The translations under genes and the position numbers were made by a program. The notes below the pieces were generated by a model. That model saw nothing but the letters and a program-made list of their open reading frames with translations. It searched no databases and had not been told where the DNA came from. DNA of 64,000 nucleotides, taken from assembly GCA_016875195.1 (NCBI GenBank), contig VGRY01000001.1:60560-124559 (forward strand). Direction: 5' to 3'. This document shows, piece after piece, positions 32,446 through 42,107 of this stretch (its first letter is position 1; each line of letters starts with the position of its first letter). Source of the stretch: Deltaproteobacteria bacterium (GTDB taxonomy: Bacteria > Desulfobacterota > BSN033 > UBA1163).

Positions 32446-33717
32446 TCACAGCTTTCCAGAAACCCTTCTTATCTTCCGGGGAGCTGCCTGCCATATATTC
32501 AGGCAGGAGACAAGGGCACAACCAATCAATACCACAAAAACGGGCAGGTAACTTCCTGTTTGATCAAAAAGAAAGCCTGCAAACCAGGCGCCTGATGCTC
32601 CACCTATTCCGACAAAGAACATGACCATTCCGAAGATCCCTCCGAAGGCCTGCCCCTCAAAAAAATCTGCCGCGATGAGGGGGGCCAAAGCTGCATGAGC
32701 AGCATATCCGAGTCCGAAAAAAAGTCCATATAAATACGGGAAAATAGGAGTAGGTATCTGGCTGAAGAGGATAAGCCACAGCACCCCAAGGATGGAACAG
32801 ATGACTCCTCCCGTAAAAAGAACCTCTCTTCTGATCTTATCTGATAATATCCCCCAAAGAACCTTGCTTCCGATACTCACGATGCCAACGATCCCCACAA
32901 GATAAGATGCAAACAGAGGTTCCAAACCATGGTCTATAAAAAAAGCGACCTGGTGTGTAAAGACGGATTGGATCATAAAACTCCCCAATAAAAAGGCCGA
33001 TGTCAAAAGCCAGAAGGGTTTAGTGGCCAGAGCCTTCCGGATCGTCCATGAACGGGAAACCCATTCTTCATCGATCACTGAAGGATCTTTCTTAGTCTTT
33101 TCCAGAATTCCGATATCGGTATGATGAGAAGGGAGTCGGGGAGGTTGTCGCACAAAAAGAATTGCCAAAAGGATCACAATGAAAGGAATGAATACAGCGA
33201 TGATTCGATAAGTGATCCGCCATCCTAATTGTAAGATGAGGTATTGGATGGAGGGAACACAGATCAAAATTCCTATCCCTATTCCCGCGGATATGATCCC
33301 CATGGCCATCCCTCTTTTCTCCTTAAACCACTGCTGGACAAGGGTGACATTGGGCACCCAACCGGTCGCTCCAAGCCCCACAGCGGTAATGAGGCTGAAG
33401 AAGAGGTAAAAATGCCACCAGGTCTGGGTAAAACTGCACAGGATGAGCCCTGTTCCCATCAGAAGCGACCCGCAGATGAGCACTCGTTGGGGATGTGTGG
33501 AAGCCATCATTTTTCCTGCAAAAGGCCCGACGATACCGCTGATAACAACAAACAAGGAGAAGGCACCAGCGCCTAATGAACGGCTCCAGCCAAACTCTTT
33601 CAAAAGCGCTACGAAGAAGACAGAGAAGGCATACCAGACGCTATAAACGAGCGCCAGGGTGATGAAACAAACGCCAACGATGACCCAACCGAAATGAAAG
33701 TTACTTTCTTCTTCCAT
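32446..33717 (-). CDS. MFS transporter (monocarboxylate/oxalate-formate-type)
   Basis: Inner-membrane secondary transporter of 423 residues with twelve predicted membrane segments. First helix WVIVGVCFITLALVYSVWYAFSVFF; helix 2-3 loop SLFVVISGIVGPFAGKMM and MGTGLILCSF; second half starts near residue 230 after a charged central loop. The pattern GWVPNVTLVQQWFKEKRGMAMGI is common in the OFA/monocarboxylate branch. Divergent from the acyl-CoA synthetase gene at 33860, so it may import or export a carboxylate handled by that enzyme. Substrate not identifiable from sequence. Confidence 0.85.
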   Translation of the reverse strand: MEEESNFHFGWVIVGVCFITLALVYSVWYAFSVFFVALLKEFGWSRSLGAGAFSLFVVISGIVGPFAGKMMASTHPQRVLICGSLLMGTGLILCSFTQTWWHFYLFFSLITAVGLGATGWVPNVTLVQQWFKEKRGMAMGIISAGIGIGILICVPSIQYLILQLGWRITYRIIAVFIPFIVILLAILFVRQPPRLPSHHTDIGILEKTKKDPSVIDEEWVSRSWTIRKALATKPFWLLTSAFLLGSFMIQSVFTHQVAFFIDHGLEPLFASYLVGIVGIVSIGSKVLWGILSDKIRREVLFTGGVICSILGVLWLILFSQIPTPIFPYLYGLFFGLGYAAHAALAPLIAADFFEGQAFGGIFGMVMFFVGIGGASGAWFAGFLFDQTGSYLPVFVVLIGCALVSCLNIWQAAPRKIRRVSGKL

Positions 33718-33859
33718 AAAGCTGCAATTTCCTCTCCAACAAAATTACTCGGGAAGAGAGCGGGTTGTCAACGAAAAAAGATTTGAAATCGTTTCTTGAA
33801 ATGGTTAATCTGAAAGGGTTCCATCGTCAGGGGCCGAAGTTATATTGAGGAGTATTTAA

Positions 33860-35275
33860 ATGGCAAATCGCAAACTGCATGAAAACAGTCTCAACCCTTT
33901 CTTTGATCCACAGAGTATCGCCGTGATCGGGTCCTTGAAAGAAGGGTTGTTTGGAGGTTTGGTAGTCATCAGGTCCCTGCTCAATGCCGGTTTCAAGGGG
34001 GAGATCTATCCTGTCAACCCTTCTTACAGAGAAATCAACGGATTAATGGTCTATCCTTCGATAAAAGATGTCCCAAAAAAAATTGACCTGGTCCTCATCA
34101 TCACTGGCGCAAGATCAGTAGCTGGAATCTTAAAAGAATGTGTGGATAAAGGGGTGAGGGCTGCTATTGTCGTCTCGGATGGGTTTGCGGAAAGGGATGA
34201 GGAAGGACGAAAGCTCCAGGAGGAGATTGTAGCCATTGCCAGGCAGGGAAATCTGCGTATCATCGGACCCAATACCGCTGGCATTGCCAACCCCTCAAAG
34301 GGCCTCATTCCCAACCCGTATGAAATGGGATACGAAAAGGTCAAACAGGGAGCCATCGCCATCGGCGCCCAGACAGGGATGATCAATCCGCAGGCATTTC
34401 CCTATGGAGACCTTGGCTACGGCGTAAGTAAGATATGTGATTTTGGCAATAAGGCTGATGTGGATGAATGCGATATCATGGAATACCTTGAAGGAGATCC
34501 CTCCATAAAAGCGATCACTCTCTACCTCGAAAACATCAAAGACGGCAAACGATTTCTGAAAGTTTCAAAGAGAGTGGCCTCCAGCAAACCTGTTCTCATC
34601 TTAAAATCAGGCCGGACAGAGCAAGGGGCTCGCGTTTCCGCTTCTCACACCGGTTCTCTTGCTCAGGATGATCGCATCTTTGATGCAGCCTGTAAACAAT
34701 CCGGAGTCATCCGTCTGAATACCTTCAGGGAGTTATTTGAGTTGCCGAAAATCTTTGCCCATCCGTCCCTGCCCAAGGGGAATCGCCTGGGAATTATTAC
34801 CTTCACCGGCGCTGTGGGGGTTCTGGCCATCGATGAAGGAACAAAGTATGGGCTTACGGTTCCTCTATTATCTTCCGTAACGAGAAATAAATTGGATGCC
34901 ATCTTTCCGGGGCTTGGAAATAGAATCGTAGATATTGGGCCGCCGATGGCTGTCATCAACGATTATATGTCCTTTTATTCTGAAGTCCTGAAAACCGTCG
35001 TGGCTGATCCTCAGATCGACTCCATCTTCAATGTCATCTGGACAGGCCCTTCCGGTGAGTTCGTCGACAACTATCTAAAAATCTACAGGGGTTTCCAGGG
35101 GAATCGGAAACCGATCGCCTCATGGATTTATGGGCCAAGATTGTCCTATGCACAAGAGATGGCTCGTCACCTGGAGGACCTCGGTTTTCCTGTGTTTTCA
35201 GATATCGAAATGGCCATCAAGGCGCTGGGTATAGCAAACCAATATGCAAATAGACTGTGTCATAATAATAAATAA
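33860..35275 (+). CDS. ADP-forming acetate/acyl-CoA ligase, alpha-type subunit
   Basis: Part of an enzyme converting acyl-CoA, ADP and phosphate to acid, CoA and ATP (or the reverse). 471 residues: CoA-binding Rossmann domain (FFDPQSIAVIGSLKEGLFGG, YPVNPSY), succinyl-CoA-ligase-like domains with the phosphorylatable His in RVSASHTGSLAQDD (near residue 260), and a third flavodoxin-like domain (LGIITFTGAVGVLAIDEGTK). The ATP-grasp beta subunit is a separate gene at 35499. Typical of anaerobes that conserve energy from acyl-CoA. Acyl specificity unknown. Confidence 0.9.
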   Translation: MANRKLHENSLNPFFDPQSIAVIGSLKEGLFGGLVVIRSLLNAGFKGEIYPVNPSYREINGLMVYPSIKDVPKKIDLVLIITGARSVAGILKECVDKGVRAAIVVSDGFAERDEEGRKLQEEIVAIARQGNLRIIGPNTAGIANPSKGLIPNPYEMGYEKVKQGAIAIGAQTGMINPQAFPYGDLGYGVSKICDFGNKADVDECDIMEYLEGDPSIKAITLYLENIKDGKRFLKVSKRVASSKPVLILKSGRTEQGARVSASHTGSLAQDDRIFDAACKQSGVIRLNTFRELFELPKIFAHPSLPKGNRLGIITFTGAVGVLAIDEGTKYGLTVPLLSSVTRNKLDAIFPGLGNRIVDIGPPMAVINDYMSFYSEVLKTVVADPQIDSIFNVIWTGPSGEFVDNYLKIYRGFQGNRKPIASWIYGPRLSYAQEMARHLEDLGFPVFSDIEMAIKALGIANQYANRLCHNNK

Positions 35276-35288
35276 CAAAATTTTTGAA

Positions 35289-35457
35289 AGGGGGGAGAGG
35301 CGGTAAGGTGAAAAAGATTTAGGGCGGTAACCTTTAACTGTTCTAATTCGGGCGTGTCAAGCTTATGAACACATTCCGTTTTATTCAAGCGACAATTTCC
35401 CATAACCTAAAAGACCCGCATCCTAAATCTTTGGAATCTGACTGCCTCTCCCCCAAA
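35289..35457. repeat. Long-range inverted repeat between the two ligase subunit genes
   Basis: GGGGGGAGAGGCGGT with AAAAAGATTTAGG on the left is mirrored by CCTAAATCTTTGG and ACTGCCTCTCCCCC on the right. It occupies most of the 223-bp gap between alpha and beta subunit genes and could fold as a large stem in the mRNA. Confidence 0.6.
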
Positions 35458-35498
35458 ACTTGTGATGATGATACAACCTCAAAGGCAAAGGGAGGAGA

Positions 35499-36194
35499 TT
35501 GATGAAGACATCCGCTACGATCCTGAAATTAAAAAAAGAGGGAAGGCAGATCTTGACCGAATTTGAATCCAAAAAGTTCCTCAAGCAAGCCGGAATCCCT
35601 GTCATCGAAACGAAACTGGCAAAAACCCCGAAAGAGGCTGTTGCCATCAGCCAGAAGATGGGTTTCCCGGTGGCCCTTAAAATCGCCTCCCCGGATATCG
35701 TTCACAAGAGCGATTCGGGTGGGGTGAGGCTATCCCTTAAAAATGGGGCTGAAGTGAGAGCTGCCTTTAAAGAGATTCTGGAGGGAGCTCAAAAGAAAAA
35801 TCCCTCGGCATCAATTGAGGGAGTCTCCGTTCAAAAGATGGCGAAGCCCGGAACAGAAGTGATTGTGGGCACGAGCAAAGACCCTCAATTCGGACCCGTC
35901 ATCATGTTCGGCCTGGGAGGAATTTTTGTAGAGGTGCTCAAGGATGTCTCTTTCAGAATTATTCCACTGAGTCGAAGAGATGCCTTAGAAATGATTGAAG
36001 AGATAAAAGGATACCCGGTCCTACAGGGCTATCGGGGCAAGGACCCTGCGGATATCTCTGCTCTAATTGAGATCATCCTGAAAATATCCAGGGTGATGGA
36101 GCAGAACCCCGAGATCAGAGAGCTCGAGTTCAACCCCATACTAACTTATAAAAAGGGAGCCATGGCTGTTGACGCAAGGATTATTTTAGAATAG
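35499..36194 (+). CDS. ADP-forming acetate/acyl-CoA ligase, beta (ATP-grasp) subunit
   Basis: Nucleotide-binding subunit partnering the protein at 33860. 231 residues, ATP-grasp_5 fold: TEFESKKFLKQAGIPVIETK entry helix, GFPVALKIASPDIVHKSDSGGVRL lid region, EVIVGTSKDPQFGPVIMFGLGGIFVEVL core, and ELEFNPILTYKKGAMAVDARI metal-binding end. Length is normal for a stand-alone beta subunit. GGGAGGAG directly precedes the ATG. Confidence 0.92.
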   Translation: MMKTSATILKLKKEGRQILTEFESKKFLKQAGIPVIETKLAKTPKEAVAISQKMGFPVALKIASPDIVHKSDSGGVRLSLKNGAEVRAAFKEILEGAQKKNPSASIEGVSVQKMAKPGTEVIVGTSKDPQFGPVIMFGLGGIFVEVLKDVSFRIIPLSRRDALEMIEEIKGYPVLQGYRGKDPADISALIEIILKISRVMEQNPEIRELEFNPILTYKKGAMAVDARIILE

Positions 36195-36360
36195 GAACCA
36201 GGTTTATCATAACCGCCTGAATCGCCTTGGGATGGGATCCAGGTTGTCAAGAAAAACAATCAACAGATTGGATGGTATCAACTCTCTCCAAACCGAAAAG
36301 GTTGAAAGGAATAGCACCATATGGTAAAAAATTACCAAAACCCACCGAGGAAATTAAAAC

Positions 36361-38055
36361 ATGCCTCAAATAGATATTTCCCCACAAACTGATTTTATCC
36401 GAACAATCATTGATGAACACAACAAAACTGGCAGATTCCAGGGCCGGGTAGCGACCCGGTTTCCGCCCGAACCCAACGGCTACCTTCACATCGGACATGC
36501 AAAGTCCGTCTGCCTCAATTTCGGCATTGCCGCTCAATATGGAGGCACCTGCAACCTTCGCATGGATGATACAGACCCAAGCGGTGAAACACAGGAGTAC
36601 GTCAATTCAATCATCCAGGACGTGAAATGGCTTGGATTTGATTGGGAACGCCGCCTCTTTTATGCCTCAGACTATTACGAACAGCTCTATCAATATGCTT
36701 TGCAGATGATTCAACAAGGCAAAGCCTATGTCTGCAGTCTGAGCGCGGATGACATCCGGGAGCACCGGGGCACCCTGACCGAACCCGGCAAGGAAAGTCC
36801 TTATCGTAATCGGCCCGCAGAAGAAAATCTCGACCTCTTCAAACGTATGCGGGACGGAGAGTTTGAGGACGGCGCCCATGTCCTTCGTGCCAAAATCGAT
36901 ATGGCCTCTCCCAACATCACCATGCGGGACCCGATCCTTTACCGAATCAAACGGGCGCATCACTACCGAACCGGGACAAAATGGTGTATCTACCCGATGT
37001 ATGACTTCGCCCACTGCCTTTCAGACTCGCTGGAAAAGATTACCCATTCCATCTGCACGCTCGAATTTGAAAACAACCGCCCCCTCTATGACTGGATTCT
37101 GGATGAATTAAAAACAGCATCTCATCCACAACAGATTGAATTCGCCCGCCTCAACCTCAGCTACACGGTTCTCAGCAAGCGAAGGTTGATTGAACTCGTC
37201 GAAAGAGAATATGTGAAGGGATGGGACGATCCTCGAATGCCCACCATTGCCGGGATGAGGAGACGTGGCTACACACCCGAGGCGATCCGAAATTTCTGTG
37301 CGAAGATCGGCGTCGCCAAGAATGAAAACCTAGTTGATGTTTCTCTGCTTGAGCACTGCATCCGTGATGATTTAAATGAACGCTCTCAAAGGGGAATGGG
37401 GGTACTGCGGCCGCTTCGCCTGGTCATTGACAACTATCCTGAGGGAAAGGTGGAAGAGTTAGAATATCCCAATCACCCGCAGAACCCCGGTATGGGGTCA
37501 AGGAAAGTCCCCTTTTCCAGAGTGTTATACATTGAACAGGATGACTTTCTCGAGAACCCGCCCAAGAAATTTAATCGCCTTGGCCCCGGCCGGGAAGTGC
37601 GACTCCGGTATTCCTACATCATCAAATATGTGAACATGGTCAAGGATGAAAAGACCGGTGAAATAACGGAAGTGCACTGCACTTACGATCCAGAGACGCG
37701 AAATGGTCCCCCTCCGGATGGACGGAAAATTGAAGGAGTCATCCACTGGGTATCGGCAGAACATTCAGTTCCCGCTGAGGTTCGTTTATATGATCGCCTC
37801 TTCCAGGTGGCCGATCCAATGGGTCAAGACGATGAATTTACGAAATACCTGAATCCAAAATCCCTCGAAACCCTTACCGGCTGTCGTGTGGAACCTGCTC
37901 TTACCACAGCAAAACCCGGAGACCGCTTCCAATTTGAAAGGCTCGGCTATTTCTGTGCAGATCTAAAAGATTCTTCTCTTGGAAGGCTTGTTTTCAATAG
38001 GATTGTCACACTCCGCGACTCCTGGGCCAAAGTCTCCGGCCAGTCAAAGAAATAG
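36361..38055 (+). CDS. glnS: Glutaminyl-tRNA synthetase
   Basis: Charges tRNA-Gln with glutamine. 564 residues: class I signature [15 protein letters not shown] near residue 40, KMSKS-equivalent VLSKRRL near residue 273, then the anticodon-binding beta-barrels ([23 protein letters not shown]). A direct GlnRS implies tRNA-Gln is not made only by the amidotransferase route. Its target tRNA-Gln(CUG) lies in the same window and hosts the integrative element. A degenerate copy of its last codons occurs near 39620-39668. Confidence 0.97.
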   Translation: MPQIDISPQTDFIRTIIDEHNKTGRFQGRVATRFPPEPNGYLHIGHAKSVCLNFGIAAQYGGTCNLRMDDTDPSGETQEYVNSIIQDVKWLGFDWERRLFYASDYYEQLYQYALQMIQQGKAYVCSLSADDIREHRGTLTEPGKESPYRNRPAEENLDLFKRMRDGEFEDGAHVLRAKIDMASPNITMRDPILYRIKRAHHYRTGTKWCIYPMYDFAHCLSDSLEKITHSICTLEFENNRPLYDWILDELKTASHPQQIEFARLNLSYTVLSKRRLIELVEREYVKGWDDPRMPTIAGMRRRGYTPEAIRNFCAKIGVAKNENLVDVSLLEHCIRDDLNERSQRGMGVLRPLRLVIDNYPEGKVEELEYPNHPQNPGMGSRKVPFSRVLYIEQDDFLENPPKKFNRLGPGREVRLRYSYIIKYVNMVKDEKTGEITEVHCTYDPETRNGPPPDGRKIEGVIHWVSAEHSVPAEVRLYDRLFQVADPMGQDDEFTKYLNPKSLETLTGCRVEPALTTAKPGDRFQFERLGYFCADLKDSSLGRLVFNRIVTLRDSWAKVSGQSKK

Positions 38056-38117
38056 TCGACATGATGGGCATGAAGGTAAAACAGAAAAACGGGATTGTTC
38101 ATCATCGCCTCTTGTTG

Positions 38118-39254
38118 TCACCCTAATATTGTTCTTAAATCCTTCAGGATCTCTTGCATGGGTACAATTTCTATTTTGCCCTCATACGTTCTTCGATTCC
38201 CCATATAAACGAAATATGCTTTTGCCATAGGATAATCCGCCAAGAACGATTTCAAGCCCGCCAGCATGCTTGATGTTACCCTGGAAGTTCTTTTTATTTC
38301 AAAAGAAACTAACCCCTTAGGGCCATATAGGACGAAGTCCACCTCTCTGTCGTTGGAAGTCCGCCAGTAGAAAATCTTATATTTAAGATCCAGGGCATTA
38401 TTAAGGGCAATGATTTCTTGAAGGAAGAGTGTTTCCAGAGCGATCCCATCCACCTCTTCCGGGGCATCAAGTGGTCCCATAGGTCGTAAAGTCCGGTAGA
38501 CTCCTGTATCAAAAAAATAAAATTTGGGATGCGCAACCAGACGTCGTTTAGCCCTCTTTGAAAAAACGGGGACTCGATAACCGATCAGAAGATCTTCAAG
38601 AATTGAAAAATAACTCTCAACAGCCTTTCTCTCTACATGGCATTCTCTTGCAACCGATGAAATGTTCAAAACGGAACCCTGGGAAAAGCTCGCCGCTTCC
38701 AGGAATCGGGCAAATGCCGAGAGATTCCTTGTAAGTCCCTCTTGACGGATTTCTTCCTCGAGGTAAGTCTTAACATAGGCCTCAAGATACTTTTGAGGGT
38801 CCGTTTCTGAATACACGCTGGGTAAATGACCATATTTAAGGGAATGCTCTAATCGGAAATCCTTCCCCAACTCTACGACTGACAAAGGATGCAAAGAAAG
38901 CGTGAGAGCCCGGCCAGCCAGAAGATTGGGTCCCTTTCTTTTCAATTTTCGGGGACTGGAGCTGGTGAGAATAAAATGATATTTCTTGGACTCAATTAAA
39001 CGATGCACTTCATGTAAAAGATCTGGGATGCGCTGTATTTCATCTATAATAATCCAATCTTTAAAATCAGAAGGGATAAAGTTGGACAACCGCTGTGGAT
39101 TGGCTGTTAAATCATTAAACAATTCAGCTTCCAATAAATCGATATAAACAGCCTTTGGGAAGGCAGACTTCACCCATGTGGTCTTACCGGTTCCTCTGGG
39201 ACCGAACAGAAAGAAACTTTTGGCCTTAGGCGGACTGAGCAATCTGGAATACAT
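38118..39254 (-). CDS. AAA-type ATPase with DUF4143 domain
   Basis: 378 residues: Walker A GPRGTGKTTWV at 19-29, Walker B WIIIDEIQRIP, sensor region FILTSSSPRKLKRKG, a winged-helix-like middle, and a C-terminal DUF4143 nuclease-like domain (YWRTSNDREVDFVLYGPKGLVSFEIKRT) with an Asp-Glu-x-Lys-type pattern resembling PD-(D/E)xK folds. Such genes are widespread, mobile single-gene cassettes of unclear role. Stands alone between glnS and a toxin-antitoxin pair. Confidence 0.88.
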   Translation of the reverse strand: MYSRLLSPPKAKSFFLFGPRGTGKTTWVKSAFPKAVYIDLLEAELFNDLTANPQRLSNFIPSDFKDWIIIDEIQRIPDLLHEVHRLIESKKYHFILTSSSPRKLKRKGPNLLAGRALTLSLHPLSVVELGKDFRLEHSLKYGHLPSVYSETDPQKYLEAYVKTYLEEEIRQEGLTRNLSAFARFLEAASFSQGSVLNISSVARECHVERKAVESYFSILEDLLIGYRVPVFSKRAKRRLVAHPKFYFFDTGVYRTLRPMGPLDAPEEVDGIALETLFLQEIIALNNALDLKYKIFYWRTSNDREVDFVLYGPKGLVSFEIKRTSRVTSSMLAGLKSFLADYPMAKAYFVYMGNRRTYEGKIEIVPMQEILKDLRTILG

Positions 39255-39755
39255 AACTCCATTTTACATAGTAATTTGGAGTTGTCAAGTCCATTTTTAC
39301 AACTTCCAACTTGGTAAAATTCATCTGCTTTACCCACGAACCCCTGTGAACTCCTGCTGGAGTTGGACCAAAATAAGTTTTTGATTTTATGAGTCAAGTC
39401 TGAAAAAATGGGACCTGATTTTGATCTTAAACTGTCATTTTGTGGGCTGAAGCGAAAATTCTAAGGAATGTCAATTCTTTCGAGACAATAGTTCCTTCAT
39501 AGGTACCCATCCACGCCCCTCTCACTATTCGGACAACATTCCAAGACAAAGGCTGTCAGTTCCAATACTCCCCTGGAGTTCCCATCCGATTTCGGTTTTC
39601 CTATCTCTGCCAGCTTCACTCTTTTCCGCGACTCCTGGGCCGAAGTCGCTGATTCCGAAAAAAAATAGCCTCCAAAGGCTCAAATGAACTACCCCGCCGC
39701 AAGCAGCGGGGAATATAACCCCAAGGGATTCAAGCCCAAGATTCCAACATAACTC
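39255..39755. other. Gene-free stretch with a glnS-tail remnant
   Basis: No intact gene. At about 39617-39670 the plus strand reads FTLFRDSWAEVADSEKK, stop, closely matching the GlnRS end [14 protein letters not shown]; the surrounding bases do not continue the similarity clearly. It may be the scar of a duplicated or exchanged glnS end. Confidence 0.5.
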
Positions 39756-39795
39756 TTGACATCTCGATATATGATGCAATATATATAGATATATG
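39756..39795 (+). promoter_or_regulatory. Promoter/operator of the VapBC module
   Basis: TTGACA (39756-39761) with an AT-repeat -10 region 17-18 bases downstream. GATATATG occurs twice (39766-39773 and 39788-39795), the second including the start codon; these are candidate binding sites for autoregulation by the antitoxin. Confidence 0.55.
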
Positions 39796-40038
39796 AAGAC
39801 ATCCATACAGATACCAAATAGTCTTTTTGAAGAGGCTCGTAAGTTAGCTCACCGGGAACGGACGACTTTAAAAGCACTTGTAGAGGAAGGACTTCGCCGG
39901 ATTATTTCCGATCGTAAGAAGCGAAATGGTTTTCGTCTCCGTAAGGCTACCTTCAAAGGCAATGGCATTCAGCCTCACCTTGCGGATGCTTCCTGGGATC
40001 GCATCCGTGAGCTTGGCTACGAAGGGCGTGGTGGATGA
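39793..40038 (+). CDS. vapB: VapB-type antitoxin
   Basis: Ribbon-helix-helix-type antitoxin neutralising the adjacent PIN toxin and repressing its own operon. 81 residues: MKTSIQIPNSLFEEARKLAH then RERTTLKALVEEGLRRII, a typical RHH N-terminus, with a basic C-terminal toxin-binding tail. Its stop overlaps the toxin start (ATGA). The -10 region is so close to the ATG that the mRNA may be almost leaderless. Confidence 0.85.
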   Translation: MKTSIQIPNSLFEEARKLAHRERTTLKALVEEGLRRIISDRKKRNGFRLRKATFKGNGIQPHLADASWDRIRELGYEGRGG

Positions 40039-40469
40039 TTGCCGTTGACAGCAACCTTCTGGTCTATGCACATCGTGAAGATTCTCCTTGGCATGACAAG
40101 GCCTATTCCCGTATTGTCGAACTGGCGGAAGGGCAAGCTCCATGGGCTATCCCATGGCCATGTATTCATGAATTTCTCGCCATTGTGACTCATCCCCGCA
40201 TATATACCCCTCCAACACCTCTCGAAAAGGCCCTTGACCAGGTGGAAGCCTGGCTTGAATCCCCAAGCCTTGTTCTCCTCTCAGAATCCGAGGATTATTG
40301 GCATCCACTCCGGTCTATGCTTCAATCTGGAAAGGTATCCGGTCCCCAGGTTCACGATGCAAGGATAGCAGCTTTGTGTCAGCAGCATGGGGTGAGTGAG
40401 TTGTGGACCATTGACCGGGATTTTGGCCGCTTCCCAGGATTAACCGCCAGAAACCCATTGATCGGTTAA
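40035..40469 (+). CDS. vapC: VapC-type PIN-domain toxin
   Basis: PIN-domain ribonuclease of 144 residues. Acidic active-site pattern: Asp5 in MIAVDSNLLVYA, Glu near residue 46 (WPCIHEFLAIV), Asp in VHDARIAALCQQHG and Asp in LWTIDRDFGRFPGL. Likely cleaves tRNA or rRNA, as VapC proteins do; the target cannot be read from sequence. Translationally coupled to vapB. A strong bidirectional terminator follows, right at the edge of the integrative element. Confidence 0.9.
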   Translation: MIAVDSNLLVYAHREDSPWHDKAYSRIVELAEGQAPWAIPWPCIHEFLAIVTHPRIYTPPTPLEKALDQVEAWLESPSLVLLSESEDYWHPLRSMLQSGKVSGPQVHDARIAALCQQHGVSELWTIDRDFGRFPGLTARNPLIG

Positions 40470-40504
40470 TGGATACCTAAGAGGGATCAGGGAACACTCA
40501 AAAT

Positions 40505-40544
40505 AAAAAGCGGGTTGAGCCCATTGAAGCTAAACCCGCTTTTT
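40505..40544. terminator. Bidirectional rho-independent terminator beside attL
   Basis: AAAAAGCGGGTT (40505-40516) pairs with AACCCGCTTTTT (40533-40544). It ends vapBC on the plus strand and probably ended the original tRNA-Gln transcript on the minus strand before the element inserted. Confidence 0.8.
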
Positions 40545-40546
40545 CA

Positions 40547-40597
40547 TTGGCTGGGGGATGAGGATTCGAACCTCAATTCACGGAGTCAGAGTCCGTT
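40547..40597. repeat. attL: displaced 3' half of tRNA-Gln
   Basis: 51 bases identical to 48735-48785. They cover the tRNA 3' end including CCA, the T arm and the anticodon stem-loop; the 5' half of the tRNA is absent here. This marks the left boundary of the integrative element. Confidence 0.93.
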
Positions 40598-40711
40598 TTA
40601 TAGATTTTCCCATAATTTCCTTTTATCAAACAAATCCATTGACATTAAAAGAAATTTCCTTTATATTCTTTCCTAAGACATCACTTTAAAAGACTTAATT
40701 TCAGACAAAAT

Positions 40712-40730
40712 AGCGGGACAGGAGCGGGAC
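40712..40730. repeat. 19-bp subterminal repeat, left copy
   Basis: AGCGGGACAGGAGCGGGAC, itself two GCGGGAC words, identical and in the same orientation at 48657-48675. The position just inside each attachment site suggests recombinase arm-type binding sites. Confidence 0.7.
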
Positions 40731-40744
40731 TGGAAGATGTACGG

Positions 40745-42013
40745 ATGAAAAAGCTTTGGTATGAAAGGGGGCAAATCATCATGGCAAAATGGATCAAGAC
40801 GAACTTTCCGGGGGTCCGTTATCGGGAACATCCGACCCGGAAAAATGGAGTCAGACGGGATCAATATTTTACGATCCGTTACAAGTTGGCTGGAAAGGAC
40901 AAAGAAGAAGGCATAGGGTGGGCTTCTGAGGACTGGACAGCGGCAAAGGCTTACGATCGATTGAAGGAATTGAAGGAAAACCGGAAATCCGGGGAAGGTC
41001 CGCAAACCTTGGCCGAGAAGCGGAAAATTGAGGATGCACGGAAGGCGGCGGAGAAAACAGAGATGGAGCGCCAGGAAAAAGAGGCCGTGACTTTCGGTAA
41101 GTTTTTCAACGATACTTATTTACCACAGGCGAAAGGTGACAAAAAAGAAAGATCCGTCACCCGTGAAGAGGGACTTTTCAAGGTCTGGATTTCCCCTGTC
41201 CTGGGCCATTTATCCATGAAGAACATTGCACCGTTTCACTTGGAAAAGCTAAAGCGGGACATGACAGCGGGGGGGCAATCGCCGCGATCCGTTGAATATG
41301 GTCTTTCGGTTGTAAGACAGATATTCAACACGGCGAAACGGCTGGGAGCGTTTGAAGGCGAGAACCCCACGGCGAAAGTTAAATTTCCAAAGCCGGATAA
41401 TGGCCGGATGCGATTTTTAACCCATGAAGAGGCAAGCACACTTCTGGAATCCCTGAAAAGGAAGAGCGCCGACGTTCACGACATGACCCTTTTAAGCCTG
41501 AATTGCGGTTTACGCTTCGGGGAAATCGCTTCTTTGACATGGCAGGACGTGGACCTTGAAAGAGGCGTCTTGACGATCCGGGACGCAAAAGCCGGGAGCC
41601 GCTACGCCTTCCTGACAGAACAGGCGGCGGAAATGCTCAAGAATCGAACCGAGGGAAAGCCGTCGGATTATGTTTTTACGGGCCGCAAGGTGAAGCTGGA
41701 TCGAATTTCTATGACGTTCAAGCTGACCATTGACGAACTAAAATTGAATGAAGGCATTGACGACCCACGGTTGAAAATATGCTTTCACAGTTGCCGTCAT
41801 TCTTATGCGTCCTGGATGATCGATGAAGGGCAGGACCTTTACACCGTTCAAAAGCTGCTTGGGCACAAAACAAACGTCATGACGCAAAAATATGCACACA
41901 TGGCCGAAAACAAACTGAGAGACGCGGCAAGGGCTTTAAGCATGGCATTGCGACCACAGAAAGAACAAGCCGGGCAGGATCAAACCGGGAAGGTTGTGAA
42001 CTTTTCAAAGTAA
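40745..42013 (+). CDS. int: Tyrosine recombinase (phage-type integrase)
   Basis: Catalyses integration and excision of the element at tRNA-Gln. 422 residues: N-terminal arm-binding region, SAM-like core-binding domain (about 115-200), and the catalytic domain with Arg257 (CGLRFGEI), His348 and Arg351 (FHSCRHSYASW), His374 (LLGHKTNVMT) and Tyr383 (QKYAHM). All five key residues are visible. A second ATG at 40781 has a better-placed AGGGGG and would remove 12 residues. It lies next to attL, the end distant from the intact tRNA. Confidence 0.95.
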   Translation: MKKLWYERGQIIMAKWIKTNFPGVRYREHPTRKNGVRRDQYFTIRYKLAGKDKEEGIGWASEDWTAAKAYDRLKELKENRKSGEGPQTLAEKRKIEDARKAAEKTEMERQEKEAVTFGKFFNDTYLPQAKGDKKERSVTREEGLFKVWISPVLGHLSMKNIAPFHLEKLKRDMTAGGQSPRSVEYGLSVVRQIFNTAKRLGAFEGENPTAKVKFPKPDNGRMRFLTHEEASTLLESLKRKSADVHDMTLLSLNCGLRFGEIASLTWQDVDLERGVLTIRDAKAGSRYAFLTEQAAEMLKNRTEGKPSDYVFTGRKVKLDRISMTFKLTIDELKLNEGIDDPRLKICFHSCRHSYASWMIDEGQDLYTVQKLLGHKTNVMTQKYAHMAENKLRDAARALSMALRPQKEQAGQDQTGKVVNFSK

Positions 42014-42046
42014 GCACATCGAGGGGATAGGGAGCGCACCCGACAA

Positions 42047-42070
42047 AGCGGCGAACCCTGGCCGCTTTCC
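42047..42070 (+). terminator. Hairpin after the integrase gene
   Basis: AAAGCGGC and GCCGCTTT form an 8-bp stem with an 8-base loop, followed by CCCC rather than T; weak terminator candidate. Confidence 0.4.
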
Positions 42071-42107
42071 CCTTCATAACCATAGGGCCGCATATAGGGG
42101 GCGGATC

